Below, piece after piece: positions 1-5,940 of a stretch of 5,965 nt of DNA. Each line of letters opens with the position of its first letter. The first letter of the stretch is position 1. The translations under genes and the position numbers were made by a program. The DNA is from an uncultured bacterium. Lineage in GTDB: Bacteria; Planctomycetota; Planctomycetia; Pirellulales; UBA1268. Below the pieces are notes generated by a model. It ran no database searches, had not been told where the DNA came from, and was given only the letters and a program-made list of their open reading frames with translations. The stretch covers positions 1-5,965 of the forward strand of contig CALGAS010000334.1 in NCBI GenBank assembly GCA_937959175.1, given 5' to 3'.

Positions 1-1030
1 GGACCGTGCCGCCGTGCGTCGCCGCCAGCCGGTCGAGATGTTCACGAACGATCCGGCCCCGCCGGCGGACGTCGCCCGACAGATCGCCGTCGGCCCAGAA
101 GGCCTCGAGCGTGGCGGTGGCCGTCACGAAGGCGAGGTTGTGGCCTCGGAACGTGCCGTTGTGCTTGCCCGGCTCCCACTGGTCGAGCTCCGGCTTGAGG
201 AGTGTCACCGCCAGCGGCAGGCCGTAGCCCGAGAGCGATTTCGAGAGGCAGATGATGTCGGGCTCGAGGTCGGCCGCCTCGAAGCTGAAGAAGGGCCCCG
301 TCCTACCGCAGCCGACCTGGATGTCGTCGACGATCAGCAGCACGTCGTGGCGTTTGAGCACCTTGCCGAGCCGCCGCAGCCAGGGGATCGAGGCGACGTT
401 GACGCCCCCCTCGGCCTGGACGGTCTCGAGGATCAACGCCGCCGGCGGGTCCATTCCGCTGGAGGTGTCGGCGAGATACTGCTCGAGCAGGTCGATCGTG
501 TCGAGCTCGGAGCCGAGGTAGCCGTGGAAGGGCATCCGGGCCACGTCGCCAAGGGCCACCCCCGCCCCCTCCCGCTTGCCGGCGTTGCCCGTCACGGCCA
601 GCGAGCCGAGCGTCATGCCGTGGAAGGCGTTGGTGAAGGCGATCACGTTGGTCCGGCCGGTGACGGTCCGGGCAATCTTGAGGGCCGCCTCGACCGAGTT
701 GGTCCCGGTCGGTCCGGGGAACATCACCTTGTGGGGCAGCCCCCGCGGCTCGAGCACGAGCCGATGGAGCGTCTCGAGAAACTCCCGCTTGGCCTCGGTC
801 GCCATATCGAGCGAGTGGGTGATGCCGTCGCCGGCGACGTAGTCGAGCAGCCGGGCCTTGAGGGCTGGGTGGTTGTGGCCGTAGTTGAGCGCCCCGGCGC
901 CGGCGAAGAAGTCGATGTATTCCCTGCCCGCTTCATCCCGGAGGAGATGCCCCTCGGCCGATGTGAACACGGTCGGAAAGGAACGGCAGTAGCTCCGCAC
1001 CTCGCTTTCGAGCTGTTCAAATACCTTCAT
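1..1030 (-). CDS. ectB: EctB, diaminobutyrate--2-oxoglutarate transaminase (3' end outside window)
   Basis: This cytoplasmic PLP enzyme is the first step of ectoine synthesis. It moves an amino group from glutamate to L-aspartate-4-semialdehyde, giving L-2,4-diaminobutyrate. I translated it by hand from ATG at 1030; 343 codons remain open to the left edge, so the C-terminus is missing (about 80 residues, since the family is usually about 420 long). Class III aminotransferase marks are all present: MKVFEQLESEVRSYCRSFP at the N-terminus, ALNYGHNHP (48-55), the phosphate-binding GPTGTNSVEAALK (106-118), NAFHGMT (134-140), DDIQVGCGRTG with Asp235/Asp236 (235-245), the Schiff-base lysine Lys264 in SKSLSG, and HNGTFRGHN. 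The start overlaps the end of ectA by 14 bases. A GAGGAG-type ribosome site lies inside ectA. No disruption is visible. The function call is very secure. Confidence 0.96.
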   Translation of the reverse strand, partial: MKVFEQLESEVRSYCRSFPTVFTSAEGHLLRDEAGREYIDFFAGAGALNYGHNHPALKARLLDYVAGDGITHSLDMATEAKREFLETLHRLVLEPRGLPHKVMFPGPTGTNSVEAALKIARTVTGRTNVIAFTNAFHGMTLGSLAVTGNAGKREGAGVALGDVARMPFHGYLGSELDTIDLLEQYLADTSSGMDPPAALILETVQAEGGVNVASIPWLRRLGKVLKRHDVLLIVDDIQVGCGRTGPFFSFEAADLEPDIICLSKSLSGYGLPLAVTLLKPELDQWEPGKHNGTFRGHNLAFVTATATLEAFWADGDLSGDVRRRGRIVREHLDRLAATHGGTV

Positions 1031-1619
1031 GGTCTCGCCTCTCCTCCTCGTTGGGCTGGGCTTTCGCCAGCGGTCCGATCACAAAACAGTCTTCGGCCTC
1101 GTGGGCCGTTTCGCCGGGGGGCTCCGCCCCGCCGAACAGGTCGGCCGAAAATCCCGTCGTCACCCGCACGGGCACGCCGAGATCCGCGGCCAGCCGCGTA
1201 AACAGCCGCCGGGACGCCTCGTTGGAGGGCGTCACGGTGGCTTCCAGAAACAGAACGTCCTGGCAGCCAGGCAGTTCCAGAAGTCGGTGCAGCATCCGGC
1301 GAGCGAGCCCCTGCCGCCGGGCAAAGCGGGCCACGCCCACCTGCCAGACGAAGAGGGTCTCGGACCGCTCGGGCGGCCGGTAGGCCGAGACGAACCCGGC
1401 CAGCTGCTCGGAGCCGTCGCCGGCCGCCGTCGCCACCAGCGAGGTGCCGCTGAAATCGCGGCCGATGAGCAGATAGCAGTAGAGCGAGTTGAGATCGAGC
1501 CCGCCGTCGGTGCGGATCAGGCGATGGATCGCGGCGGCATCAGCAGGAACGGGATGGCGCAAGACCACCGCAGACGCCTCGGCGAGGAGCGGTGGTGGTG
1601 CTGAGGTTTCTGCTGGCAC
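1017..1619 (-). CDS. ectA: EctA, L-2,4-diaminobutyrate N-acetyltransferase
   Basis: EctA transfers acetyl from acetyl-CoA to the 4-amino group of L-2,4-diaminobutyrate, giving N4-acetyl-diaminobutyrate, the substrate of ectoine synthase EctC. It is a 200-residue GNAT protein, slightly longer than usual because of about 15 extra N-terminal residues. Family marks are LDLNSLYCYLL (41-51), LFVWQVGV (89-96), the acetyl-CoA loop RRQGLA (101-106, R-x-x-G-x-A), ATVTPSNEASRRLF (127-140), FSADLFGG (157-164) and HEAE (173-176). The chosen start is GTG at 1619, preceded by a GAGG a few bases upstream. An internal GTG near residue 18 is an alternative that would remove the non-conserved leader. The gene ends inside the ectB start, so the two are almost surely cotranscribed and translationally coupled. 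Confidence 0.96.
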   Translation of the reverse strand: MPAETSAPPPLLAEASAVVLRHPVPADAAAIHRLIRTDGGLDLNSLYCYLLIGRDFSGTSLVATAAGDGSEQLAGFVSAYRPPERSETLFVWQVGVARFARRQGLARRMLHRLLELPGCQDVLFLEATVTPSNEASRRLFTRLAADLGVPVRVTTGFSADLFGGAEPPGETAHEAEDCFVIGPLAKAQPNEEERRDHEGI

Positions 1620-1738
1620 GGATCCTCAGAGACAGGAAATCAATCGCAGCCGCGGCCCCGAAGGACCACGCCGCCGTCGCTGCCACGACGACTACTCACC
1701 CGATTTCCCGGCAGTTCGCGGTGTCTGGTGTTCGTATT

Positions 1739-1765
1739 CACGACGCGAGACAAAGGCACGACGCG
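1739..1765. repeat. 9-base direct repeat in the ectA leader
   Basis: CACGACGCG occurs at 1739-1747 and exactly again at 1757-1765, an 18-base period. A weaker third match, CACGACGAC, is at 1684-1692. The exact pair sits just downstream of the candidate ectA promoter -10, where a repressor could bind. Chance is possible in such GC-rich DNA. Confidence 0.4.
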
Positions 1766-1846
1766 ATATGTCGACCCTAACACACGCTTCCGCGGAGGGT
1801 CAACCGTTGAATCGAGGCATTCCTGCGTGAAACGCCCTTCGCACCT

Positions 1847-1863
1847 GGAAACAGGGGGTTTCC
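1847..1863 (-). terminator. Small hairpin just after the methyltransferase stop codon
   Basis: GGAAAC (1847-1852) and GTTTCC (1858-1863) form a perfect 6-base stem with a 5-base loop. It lies 8 bases after the stop of the minus-strand methyltransferase gene. No T-tract follows in the direction of transcription, so it is at best a weak or Rho-assisted terminator or an mRNA end stabiliser. Confidence 0.25.
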
Positions 1864-1870
1864 GCGCCGC

Positions 1871-2683
1871 TCACATCCGCCGCACGAAGCCGTTCCAGTT
1901 CCACGTACCGTTGTAGCCGAAGAAATCGGTGTAGTAGCGATCGACGCGGTAGGCGTCGCCGTGGGCCGCGAAGAAGGCCTCGATCTCCTTCCACTTCCAG
2001 TCGCCCCACTCCGCGGCGGCGTCGGCCTCGTCTGACTCGCTCGCCGGCCCGAAGGTGCCCGGAATCCAGGGCACCGTGTCTTCGATCACGAGATAGTCGC
2101 CGGGCTGGAAGGCATGCTCGTGGAAGTGCCGGTAGACGCCCGCGATGTTGACGTGGGCGTCGTCGACGAGGACCAGCGGGCGGGGCAAATCGCGGAGCCG
2201 CTCGGCCGGCAGGAGCGTCTCGATCGCGTTGCAGTCGCCCTCCAAAAACTCGATATCCCCGCGGTTTTTCGCGATTTCCTCGACCAGCGAGAGGTCGATG
2301 TCGACCGAGATCACCCTGGCCTCGACGCCCGCGGTGGCCAGCGTGTCGGCCATCCACATGGCGCTGGCCCCGGTGTAGGCCCCCAGTTCGATCACCGTCC
2401 GGGGGGCGATCTCGTGGAGCAGGATCGGATAGAGCACCATGTCGAGCGGGTCCTTCGCCATCCCGATACCCCGGTAGGTGACGTAGTTCTTCCCCTCGTT
2501 GAGCACCGCGATCGCCTCCCGCCCGAGGTCGCACCGCATGCTGCGGCTGGCGAAGGGCTCGAACCGCTCGGCGAAGCGATCCCGCCAGACGCCGCGGTCG
2601 ATGGCGGCGGCGGCCCGCTGCTTGGCGGCCTGGTAGTCGGTGTGGGTGTCGTCGTGAACGGCGGACGGCTCTGCCTGACCCAT
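1871..2683 (-). CDS. CmcI-like (cephalosporin hydroxylase family) class I SAM-dependent methyltransferase
   Basis: The protein has 270 residues and is probably a cytoplasmic O- or N-methyltransferase acting on a small molecule or sugar; the substrate is unknown. The CmcI-type signature is clear: YRGIGMAKDPLDMVLYP (70-86) runs into SAM motif I, VIELGAYTG (97-105), then VISVDID (124-130), FLEGDC (146-151), VDDAHVN (173-179), GDYLVIEDT (195-203), and a C-terminus ending WNGFVRRM like the NPxGYLRR end of the family. The name cephalosporin hydroxylase is historical; characterised members are methyltransferases, including rhamnosyl O-methyltransferases. The ATG at 2683 has AGAGGG seven bases upstream. 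It lies upstream of ectAB in the same direction but 251 bases away, so cotranscription is uncertain. The family call is fairly sure; a link to ectoine is only inference. Confidence 0.82.
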   Translation of the reverse strand: MGQAEPSAVHDDTHTDYQAAKQRAAAAIDRGVWRDRFAERFEPFASRSMRCDLGREAIAVLNEGKNYVTYRGIGMAKDPLDMVLYPILLHEIAPRTVIELGAYTGASAMWMADTLATAGVEARVISVDIDLSLVEEIAKNRGDIEFLEGDCNAIETLLPAERLRDLPRPLVLVDDAHVNIAGVYRHFHEHAFQPGDYLVIEDTVPWIPGTFGPASESDEADAAAEWGDWKWKEIEAFFAAHGDAYRVDRYYTDFFGYNGTWNWNGFVRRM

Positions 2684-2793
2684 GCTCGTGCCCTCTGCAG
2701 GAAAACAATGAACCGCGTAGACTATGCGCCTGGGAGAGCGGCTTCAACCCGTCGCGTGGGTCTCGTCGCGTCGTTCTCCGATCGCTTGGTGAT
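2684..2793. promoter_or_regulatory. Divergent promoter region between methyltransferase and TRAP operon
   Basis: These 110 bases separate two divergent units. For the minus strand, TTGAAG (2742-2747) and TAGTCT (2719-2724) are spaced 17 bases apart, a plausible sigma70 promoter for the methyltransferase gene. The same spot read on the plus strand gives TAGACT (2718-2723), a possible but weak -10 for the transporter operon; the hexamer 17 bases upstream (CTGCAG) is a poor -35. Both assignments are by eye. Confidence 0.4.
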
Positions 2794-3351
2794 ATGCTCT
2801 CGCGCCTCGCTCCCCGGATCGCCGCCGCCGTCGAACGAGTCGAGGAGCTGCTCCTCGCGGCGTCGGTTCTGGTGATTGCGGCGATGACGGTGGCCAACGT
2901 CTTCTGCCGGTCGCTGCTCGGCTTCAGCCTCTCGGTCACCGACGAAGTGGCCCAGGTGAGCATCATCGTGCTCTGCTTCGCGGGCCTGAGCTACGCCGCC
3001 GGCAAGGGCCGCCACATCCGGATGACGGCGATCTACGACCAGCTCCCCCCGCCGGTCCGCAAGCCGCTGATGACGCTGATCACCGCCGGCACCGCGGCGA
3101 TTCTCCTGGTGCTCGCCTGGTATGCCCTTGATTATGTGATGACCGTCCGGCGGCTGGGGGGCGTCTCTCCCGCCCTCCGAATCCCATACTGGATCCTCTA
3201 CGCGATCGCCCCGGTCGGGCTGGTCCTCGCCGGTATCCAGTACGCCCTGGCCGCGGTTCGCAACCTGACGAGCCCCGGGATTTACGTCTCCTACAGCCGC
3301 GAAGACGGCTATGAGGACGACGGCCCCGCCGCGGGCGAGGAGACGGCATGA
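2794..3351 (+). CDS. dctQ: TRAP transporter small membrane subunit (DctQ family)
   Basis: This is the small integral membrane subunit of a tripartite ATP-independent periplasmic transporter; it pairs with DctM in the inner membrane. It has 185 residues and four predicted membrane helices, at about 19-37, 54-71, 94-113 and 131-152. Typical marks are SLSVTDEVAQVSI (45-57), GKGRHIRMTAIYDQLP (70-85) and LRIPYWILYAIAPVGLVLAG (128-147). The C-terminal tail, from about 160, is acidic and soluble. ATG at 2794 gives a normal family N-terminus, although the upstream GGTGAT is a weak ribosome site. The gene ends in an ATGA overlap with dctM. Family assignment is secure; the substrate must be judged from the binding protein. 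Confidence 0.92.
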   Translation: MLSRLAPRIAAAVERVEELLLAASVLVIAAMTVANVFCRSLLGFSLSVTDEVAQVSIIVLCFAGLSYAAGKGRHIRMTAIYDQLPPPVRKPLMTLITAGTAAILLVLAWYALDYVMTVRRLGGVSPALRIPYWILYAIAPVGLVLAGIQYALAAVRNLTSPGIYVSYSREDGYEDDGPAAGEETA

Positions 3352-4646
3352 CCGGGATGGCCCTCACGATCCTGGGCGTCATGCTCGTGCTTCTCTTGCT
3401 CGGGTTCCCGATGATGGTGCCGCTGGCCGCGGCGGCCCTCGTCGTTTTGCTCGTCTTTTTCCCCGGCGACGTCACCCCCGCGATCATGATCCAGCAGTGG
3501 ATCGGCGGGATCACGCCCGCCTCGCTGATCGCGGTGCCGATGTTCATCCTGGCGGCCGACGTGATGACCCGCGGCCAGGCGGCCCGCCGGCTGCTCGACG
3601 CGGTGGCCGCCTTCGTGGGGCATGTCCGCGGCGGCCTGCCCGTCACGACCGCCGTCAGCTGCGCCCTCTTCGGGGCGATGTCGGGCTCGACCCAGGCGAC
3701 GGTGGTGGCGATCGGCGGGCCGCTGCGGCCCCGGCTCCTGGAGGCGGGCTACTCCCAGTCGTTCGCCACCGCGCTGATCATCAACGCCAGCGACGTCGCC
3801 CTCCTGATCCCGCCGAGTATCGGGATGATCGTCTACGGGGTCGTCTCGGGCACCTCGATCGGCGAGCTGTTCATCGCCGGGATCGGCCCCGGTCTGCTGA
3901 TCCTCCTGCTCTTCTCGGTCTATTGCCGGCTGGCGAGCGCCGGGATGCACAACGCCATCCCGCGGGCGACCTGGCCCGAGCGGTGGGCGGCCCTCCGGCG
4001 GGCCCTCCTGCCGCTCGGCTTTCCCGCCGTCGTGATGGGGGGCATCTATTCCGGGATCTTCAGCCCGACCGAAGCCGCAGCCGTCTGCGTCGTCTACGCG
4101 GTGGTTCTCGAGGTCTTCATCTACCGCGAGATGCCGCTGGATGCGCTTCCGAAGATCGCCCTCTCGACAGGCCTAGTGACGGCAGTGGTGTTCGTGCTGG
4201 TGGGCGTGGGGGCTGCTTTCTCCTGGGTGATCTCCTTCGCTCGGATTCCGCAGGTGCTCCTCTCGGAGACCCTCGGCCTCACGGCGGCGAGCGGCTACTG
4301 GCCGATCATGGCCTCGATCTCGATCGCCTTCTTCGTCGGCTGCATGTTCGTCGATCCGATCGTGGTGATCCTGATCCTGGCCCCGATCTTCCACCCGATC
4401 GCGGTTGCCGCCGGGATCGACCCGGTCCTGGTGGGCGTCGTGGTGACGCTCCAGGTGGCGATCGGCTCGGCCACGCCCCCCTTCGGCTGCGACATCTTCA
4501 CGGCGGTCGCCGTCTTCCGCCGGCCCTACACCGAGGTGGTCCGCGGCACGCCCCCCTTCATCGTGATGCTCCTGGCGGTGGCGGTGACTCTCGTCGCCTT
4601 CCCGCCGCTGGCCCTCTTCCTCCGCGACCTCGCCTTCCCTGGATGA
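3348..4646 (+). CDS. dctM: TRAP transporter large membrane subunit (DctM family)
   Basis: This is the large permease subunit, which carries the transport pathway and couples uptake to a sodium or proton gradient. It has 432 residues, full length for the family, and is almost wholly hydrophobic, with about a dozen membrane segments. Conserved family stretches are visible: ALFGAMSGSTQAT (106-118), IINASDVALLIPPSIGMIVYG (144-164), YSGIFSPTEAAAV (234-246), FVDPIVVILILAPIFHP (334-350) and QVAIGSATPPFG (369-380). The start overlaps the dctQ stop by 4 bases and has GAGGAG five bases upstream (3337-3342). The gene ends in a second ATGA overlap with dctP. I saw no frameshift. The dctP reading frame happens to stay open across nearly the whole gene, which reflects base composition only. 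Confidence 0.95.
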   Translation: MTGMALTILGVMLVLLLLGFPMMVPLAAAALVVLLVFFPGDVTPAIMIQQWIGGITPASLIAVPMFILAADVMTRGQAARRLLDAVAAFVGHVRGGLPVTTAVSCALFGAMSGSTQATVVAIGGPLRPRLLEAGYSQSFATALIINASDVALLIPPSIGMIVYGVVSGTSIGELFIAGIGPGLLILLLFSVYCRLASAGMHNAIPRATWPERWAALRRALLPLGFPAVVMGGIYSGIFSPTEAAAVCVVYAVVLEVFIYREMPLDALPKIALSTGLVTAVVFVLVGVGAAFSWVISFARIPQVLLSETLGLTAASGYWPIMASISIAFFVGCMFVDPIVVILILAPIFHPIAVAAGIDPVLVGVVVTLQVAIGSATPPFGCDIFTAVAVFRRPYTEVVRGTPPFIVMLLAVAVTLVAFPPLALFLRDLAFPG

Positions 4647-5794
4647 CCCGCATGCTCCCCGCCGCCCGTTGCCTCGTCCCGCTGCTGCTCGCCGCGGCCC
4701 TGCCGGCCCTCCCGGGCTGCGGCGGCCGGGCGACACCCGACGCCGGCCCGCTCGTCTGGCGGTTTGCGATCGAGGAGGCCGAGGGGAGCGTGCAGCACCG
4801 CTACGCGATGCGATTCAAGGAACTCGTCGAGGCCCGGGCCGGCGATCGCGTCGAGATCGTCGTCTATCCGGTCGGCACGCTCGGCACCTCGACCCAGATC
4901 ACCGAACAGCTGGCGATGGGCGTGCTCGAGTTTGCGATGGCCTCGCCCGGCAGCCTCGGCAAGTTCATTCCCGAGCTGCAGATCTTCCTGCTCCACTTCG
5001 TGCTGCCCGAGCGGCCGGCCGACCTCCGCACGGTGCTGGCCGACCCGGCGCTCGCTGCGGCGATCGACCCCCTCTACGCCGCCAAGGGCCTCGAGCTGAT
5101 GGCCCTCTTCGCCGAGGGCCAGATGGCCTGGACGCTCAAGGAGGAGGTCCGCTCGCCCGACGACTTTGCGGGCGTCAAGATGCGGGTGATGACCTCGCCG
5201 ATCCTGCTGGCCGCCTACGGGGCCTACGGGGCCAGCCCGACGCCGATGCCCTACGCCGAGGTCTACAGCGGCCTCCAGCTCAACATGATCGACGGCCAAG
5301 TCAATCCGGTCTTCGCGATCGAGCGGCAGAAGTTTCACGAGGTGACCGACTGGCTGGTCTTCCCCGGCCACGCCGCCTTCATCACCACCGCCGCGGCCAA
5401 CCGGGAGTTTCTCGACGGCCTGCCCGACGACCTCCGCGGCATCGTGGCCGACGCCTTCCGCGAGCTCGGCCCCTGGATCTTCGCCGAGCAGACCGGCCTC
5501 GAGGCCCGTCGGCTGGCCGACATCCTTCGTGACAAGAAGCGGCAGCGGCAGACGCTCCACCTCTGCGGCGACGTCTCGACCCTGCTCGAGGCCCTCTCCC
5601 CCGAAGACCGCCGCGAGCTCATCGATGACAACGAGTATGTCTCGATCGAGCCGCCGCTCTCGGAGGAGGAGGTCGCCGCCTTCCGCGAGGCGAGCCTCGA
5701 GGTCCGCGACCGCTATCTCCGCCTCGGCGGCCCCGGCGCGGAAGACCTCCTCGAGCAGGTCCTCGCCCTCTCCCGCCGGGCCCGCGGCGAGTAG
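4643..5794 (+). CDS. dctP: TRAP substrate-binding lipoprotein, DctP family, TeaA (ectoine)-like
   Basis: This extracytoplasmic receptor captures the solute for DctQM. It has 383 residues, against about 310-340 for mature relatives plus signal. Residues 1-25 look like a lipoprotein signal ending LPGC, with Cys26 as the acylated residue; Pro at -2 is unusual. From memory it aligns closely with Halomonas elongata TeaA: WRFAIEEAEG (39-48), GLELMALFAEGQM (149-161), SPDDFAGVKMRVMTSP (171-186), GASPTPMPYAEVYSGLQ (196-212) and MIDGQVNP (215-222). The TeaA ligands Glu9, Arg144 and Asn184 correspond to Glu45, Arg181 and Asn221; Phe209 is Phe246 and Trp167 is Tyr204. TeaA Phe66 and Trp188 become Ser104 and Ala225. 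About 30 extra residues (roughly 288-320) carry the basic RDKKRQRQ and Cys308. The start at ATG 4643 overlaps the dctM stop and lacks a good ribosome site, so coupled translation is likely. Another in-frame ATG is at 4652. Confidence 0.9.
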   Translation: MTRMLPAARCLVPLLLAAALPALPGCGGRATPDAGPLVWRFAIEEAEGSVQHRYAMRFKELVEARAGDRVEIVVYPVGTLGTSTQITEQLAMGVLEFAMASPGSLGKFIPELQIFLLHFVLPERPADLRTVLADPALAAAIDPLYAAKGLELMALFAEGQMAWTLKEEVRSPDDFAGVKMRVMTSPILLAAYGAYGASPTPMPYAEVYSGLQLNMIDGQVNPVFAIERQKFHEVTDWLVFPGHAAFITTAAANREFLDGLPDDLRGIVADAFRELGPWIFAEQTGLEARRLADILRDKKRQRQTLHLCGDVSTLLEALSPEDRRELIDDNEYVSIEPPLSEEEVAAFREASLEVRDRYLRLGGPGAEDLLEQVLALSRRARGE

Positions 5795-5814
5795 CCCGGG
5801 GCGGGTTGCAAGCC

Positions 5815-5910
5815 GAAAAGGGGACAGGCACCTCGCTCCGCTCGGAGCCAGTCCCCGTCGGGCGGAAAAGGGGACAGGCACCTCGCTCCGCTCGGAGCCA
5901 GTCCCCTTTT
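5815..5910. repeat. Two tandem REP-like palindromic repeats
   Basis: A 42-base segment at 5815-5856 is repeated exactly at 5865-5906, a 50-base period; the bases on either side differ. Each unit has GGGGAC and GTCCCC arms, extended past an A-A mismatch by GGC and GCC, with an inner CTCCGCTCGGAG palindrome. Unit 2 is the fuller palindrome, AAAAGGGGAC pairing with GTCCCCTTTT (5866-5875 with 5901-5910). In unit 1 the right arm runs into GTCGGGCGG instead of TTTT. From memory, GGGGACAGG-type palindromes of this kind are dispersed in planctomycete and other environmental genomes and are associated with IS200-like (RAYT) transposases. No transposase is present here. Unit 2, ending in TTTT, could also terminate the dctQMP transcript. 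Confidence 0.85.
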
Positions 5911-5918
5911 CATAAAAG

Positions 5919-5940
5919 CCCCCCGGCGCGAGCCGGGGGG
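5919..5940 (-). terminator. Strong intrinsic terminator facing left
   Basis: CCCCCCGGC (5919-5927) and GCCGGGGGG (5932-5940) form a perfect 9-base stem around a GCGA loop. Read on the minus strand the stem is followed by CTTTTAT, a short T-tract, so it fits a Rho-independent terminator for a leftward gene lying beyond the right edge. On the plus strand the tract is upstream (AAAAG) and no T-run follows, so it is a poorer terminator for dctP. Confidence 0.65.

Larger units (their letters stand above)
1620..1870 (-). promoter_or_regulatory. Intergenic region upstream of ectA with candidate promoter
   Basis: I see no gene in these 251 bases. On the minus strand, TTGACC (1798-1803) and TAGGGT (1774-1779) are separated by 18 bases and could be a sigma70-type promoter. 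This would start the ectAB transcript near 1767 and leave a leader of about 150 bases. The -10 match is poor (3 of 6). A 9-base direct repeat lies just downstream of the predicted start. A separate promoter would allow ectAB to respond to osmotic stress independently of the upstream methyltransferase gene. The elements were picked by eye only. Confidence 0.4.

Noticed and set aside
14..1201. A 395-residue open frame on the plus strand opposite ectB and ectA.
   Set aside because: It is antisense to two strongly conserved genes, has no recognisable motif, and is typical of frames kept open by high GC.
1620..1770. Possible riboswitch in the roughly 150-base ectA leader.
   Set aside because: I could not build a convincing multi-stem fold or match any known riboswitch core by eye.
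1592..1916. Possible small genes in the ectA upstream gap.
   Set aside because: The short plus-strand frames overlap the ectA 5' end or the methyltransferase 3' end, lack ribosome sites and show no recognisable protein features.
1800..2966. A 388-residue minus-strand frame overlapping the methyltransferase and dctQ.
   Set aside because: It reads the methyltransferase gene in the wrong frame and crosses the divergent promoter region; the sequence is Arg-rich without motifs.
3311..4642. An open frame running from 3311 into dctP would predict an 827-residue fusion protein.
   Set aside because: Its first 444 residues are out of frame with the clear DctM protein and are low-complexity, rich in Arg, Pro and Gly. 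Only the part from ATG 4643 is real (dctP).
4526..5881. A 451-residue open frame on the minus strand opposite dctP.
   Set aside because: It is antisense to a well-supported binding protein, begins in the repeat region, and has a composition typical of GC shadow frames.
5815..5910. Possible CRISPR array.
   Set aside because: There are only two copies, the spacer-like gap is just 8 bases, and the repeat is a long palindrome; this fits a REP-type element instead.
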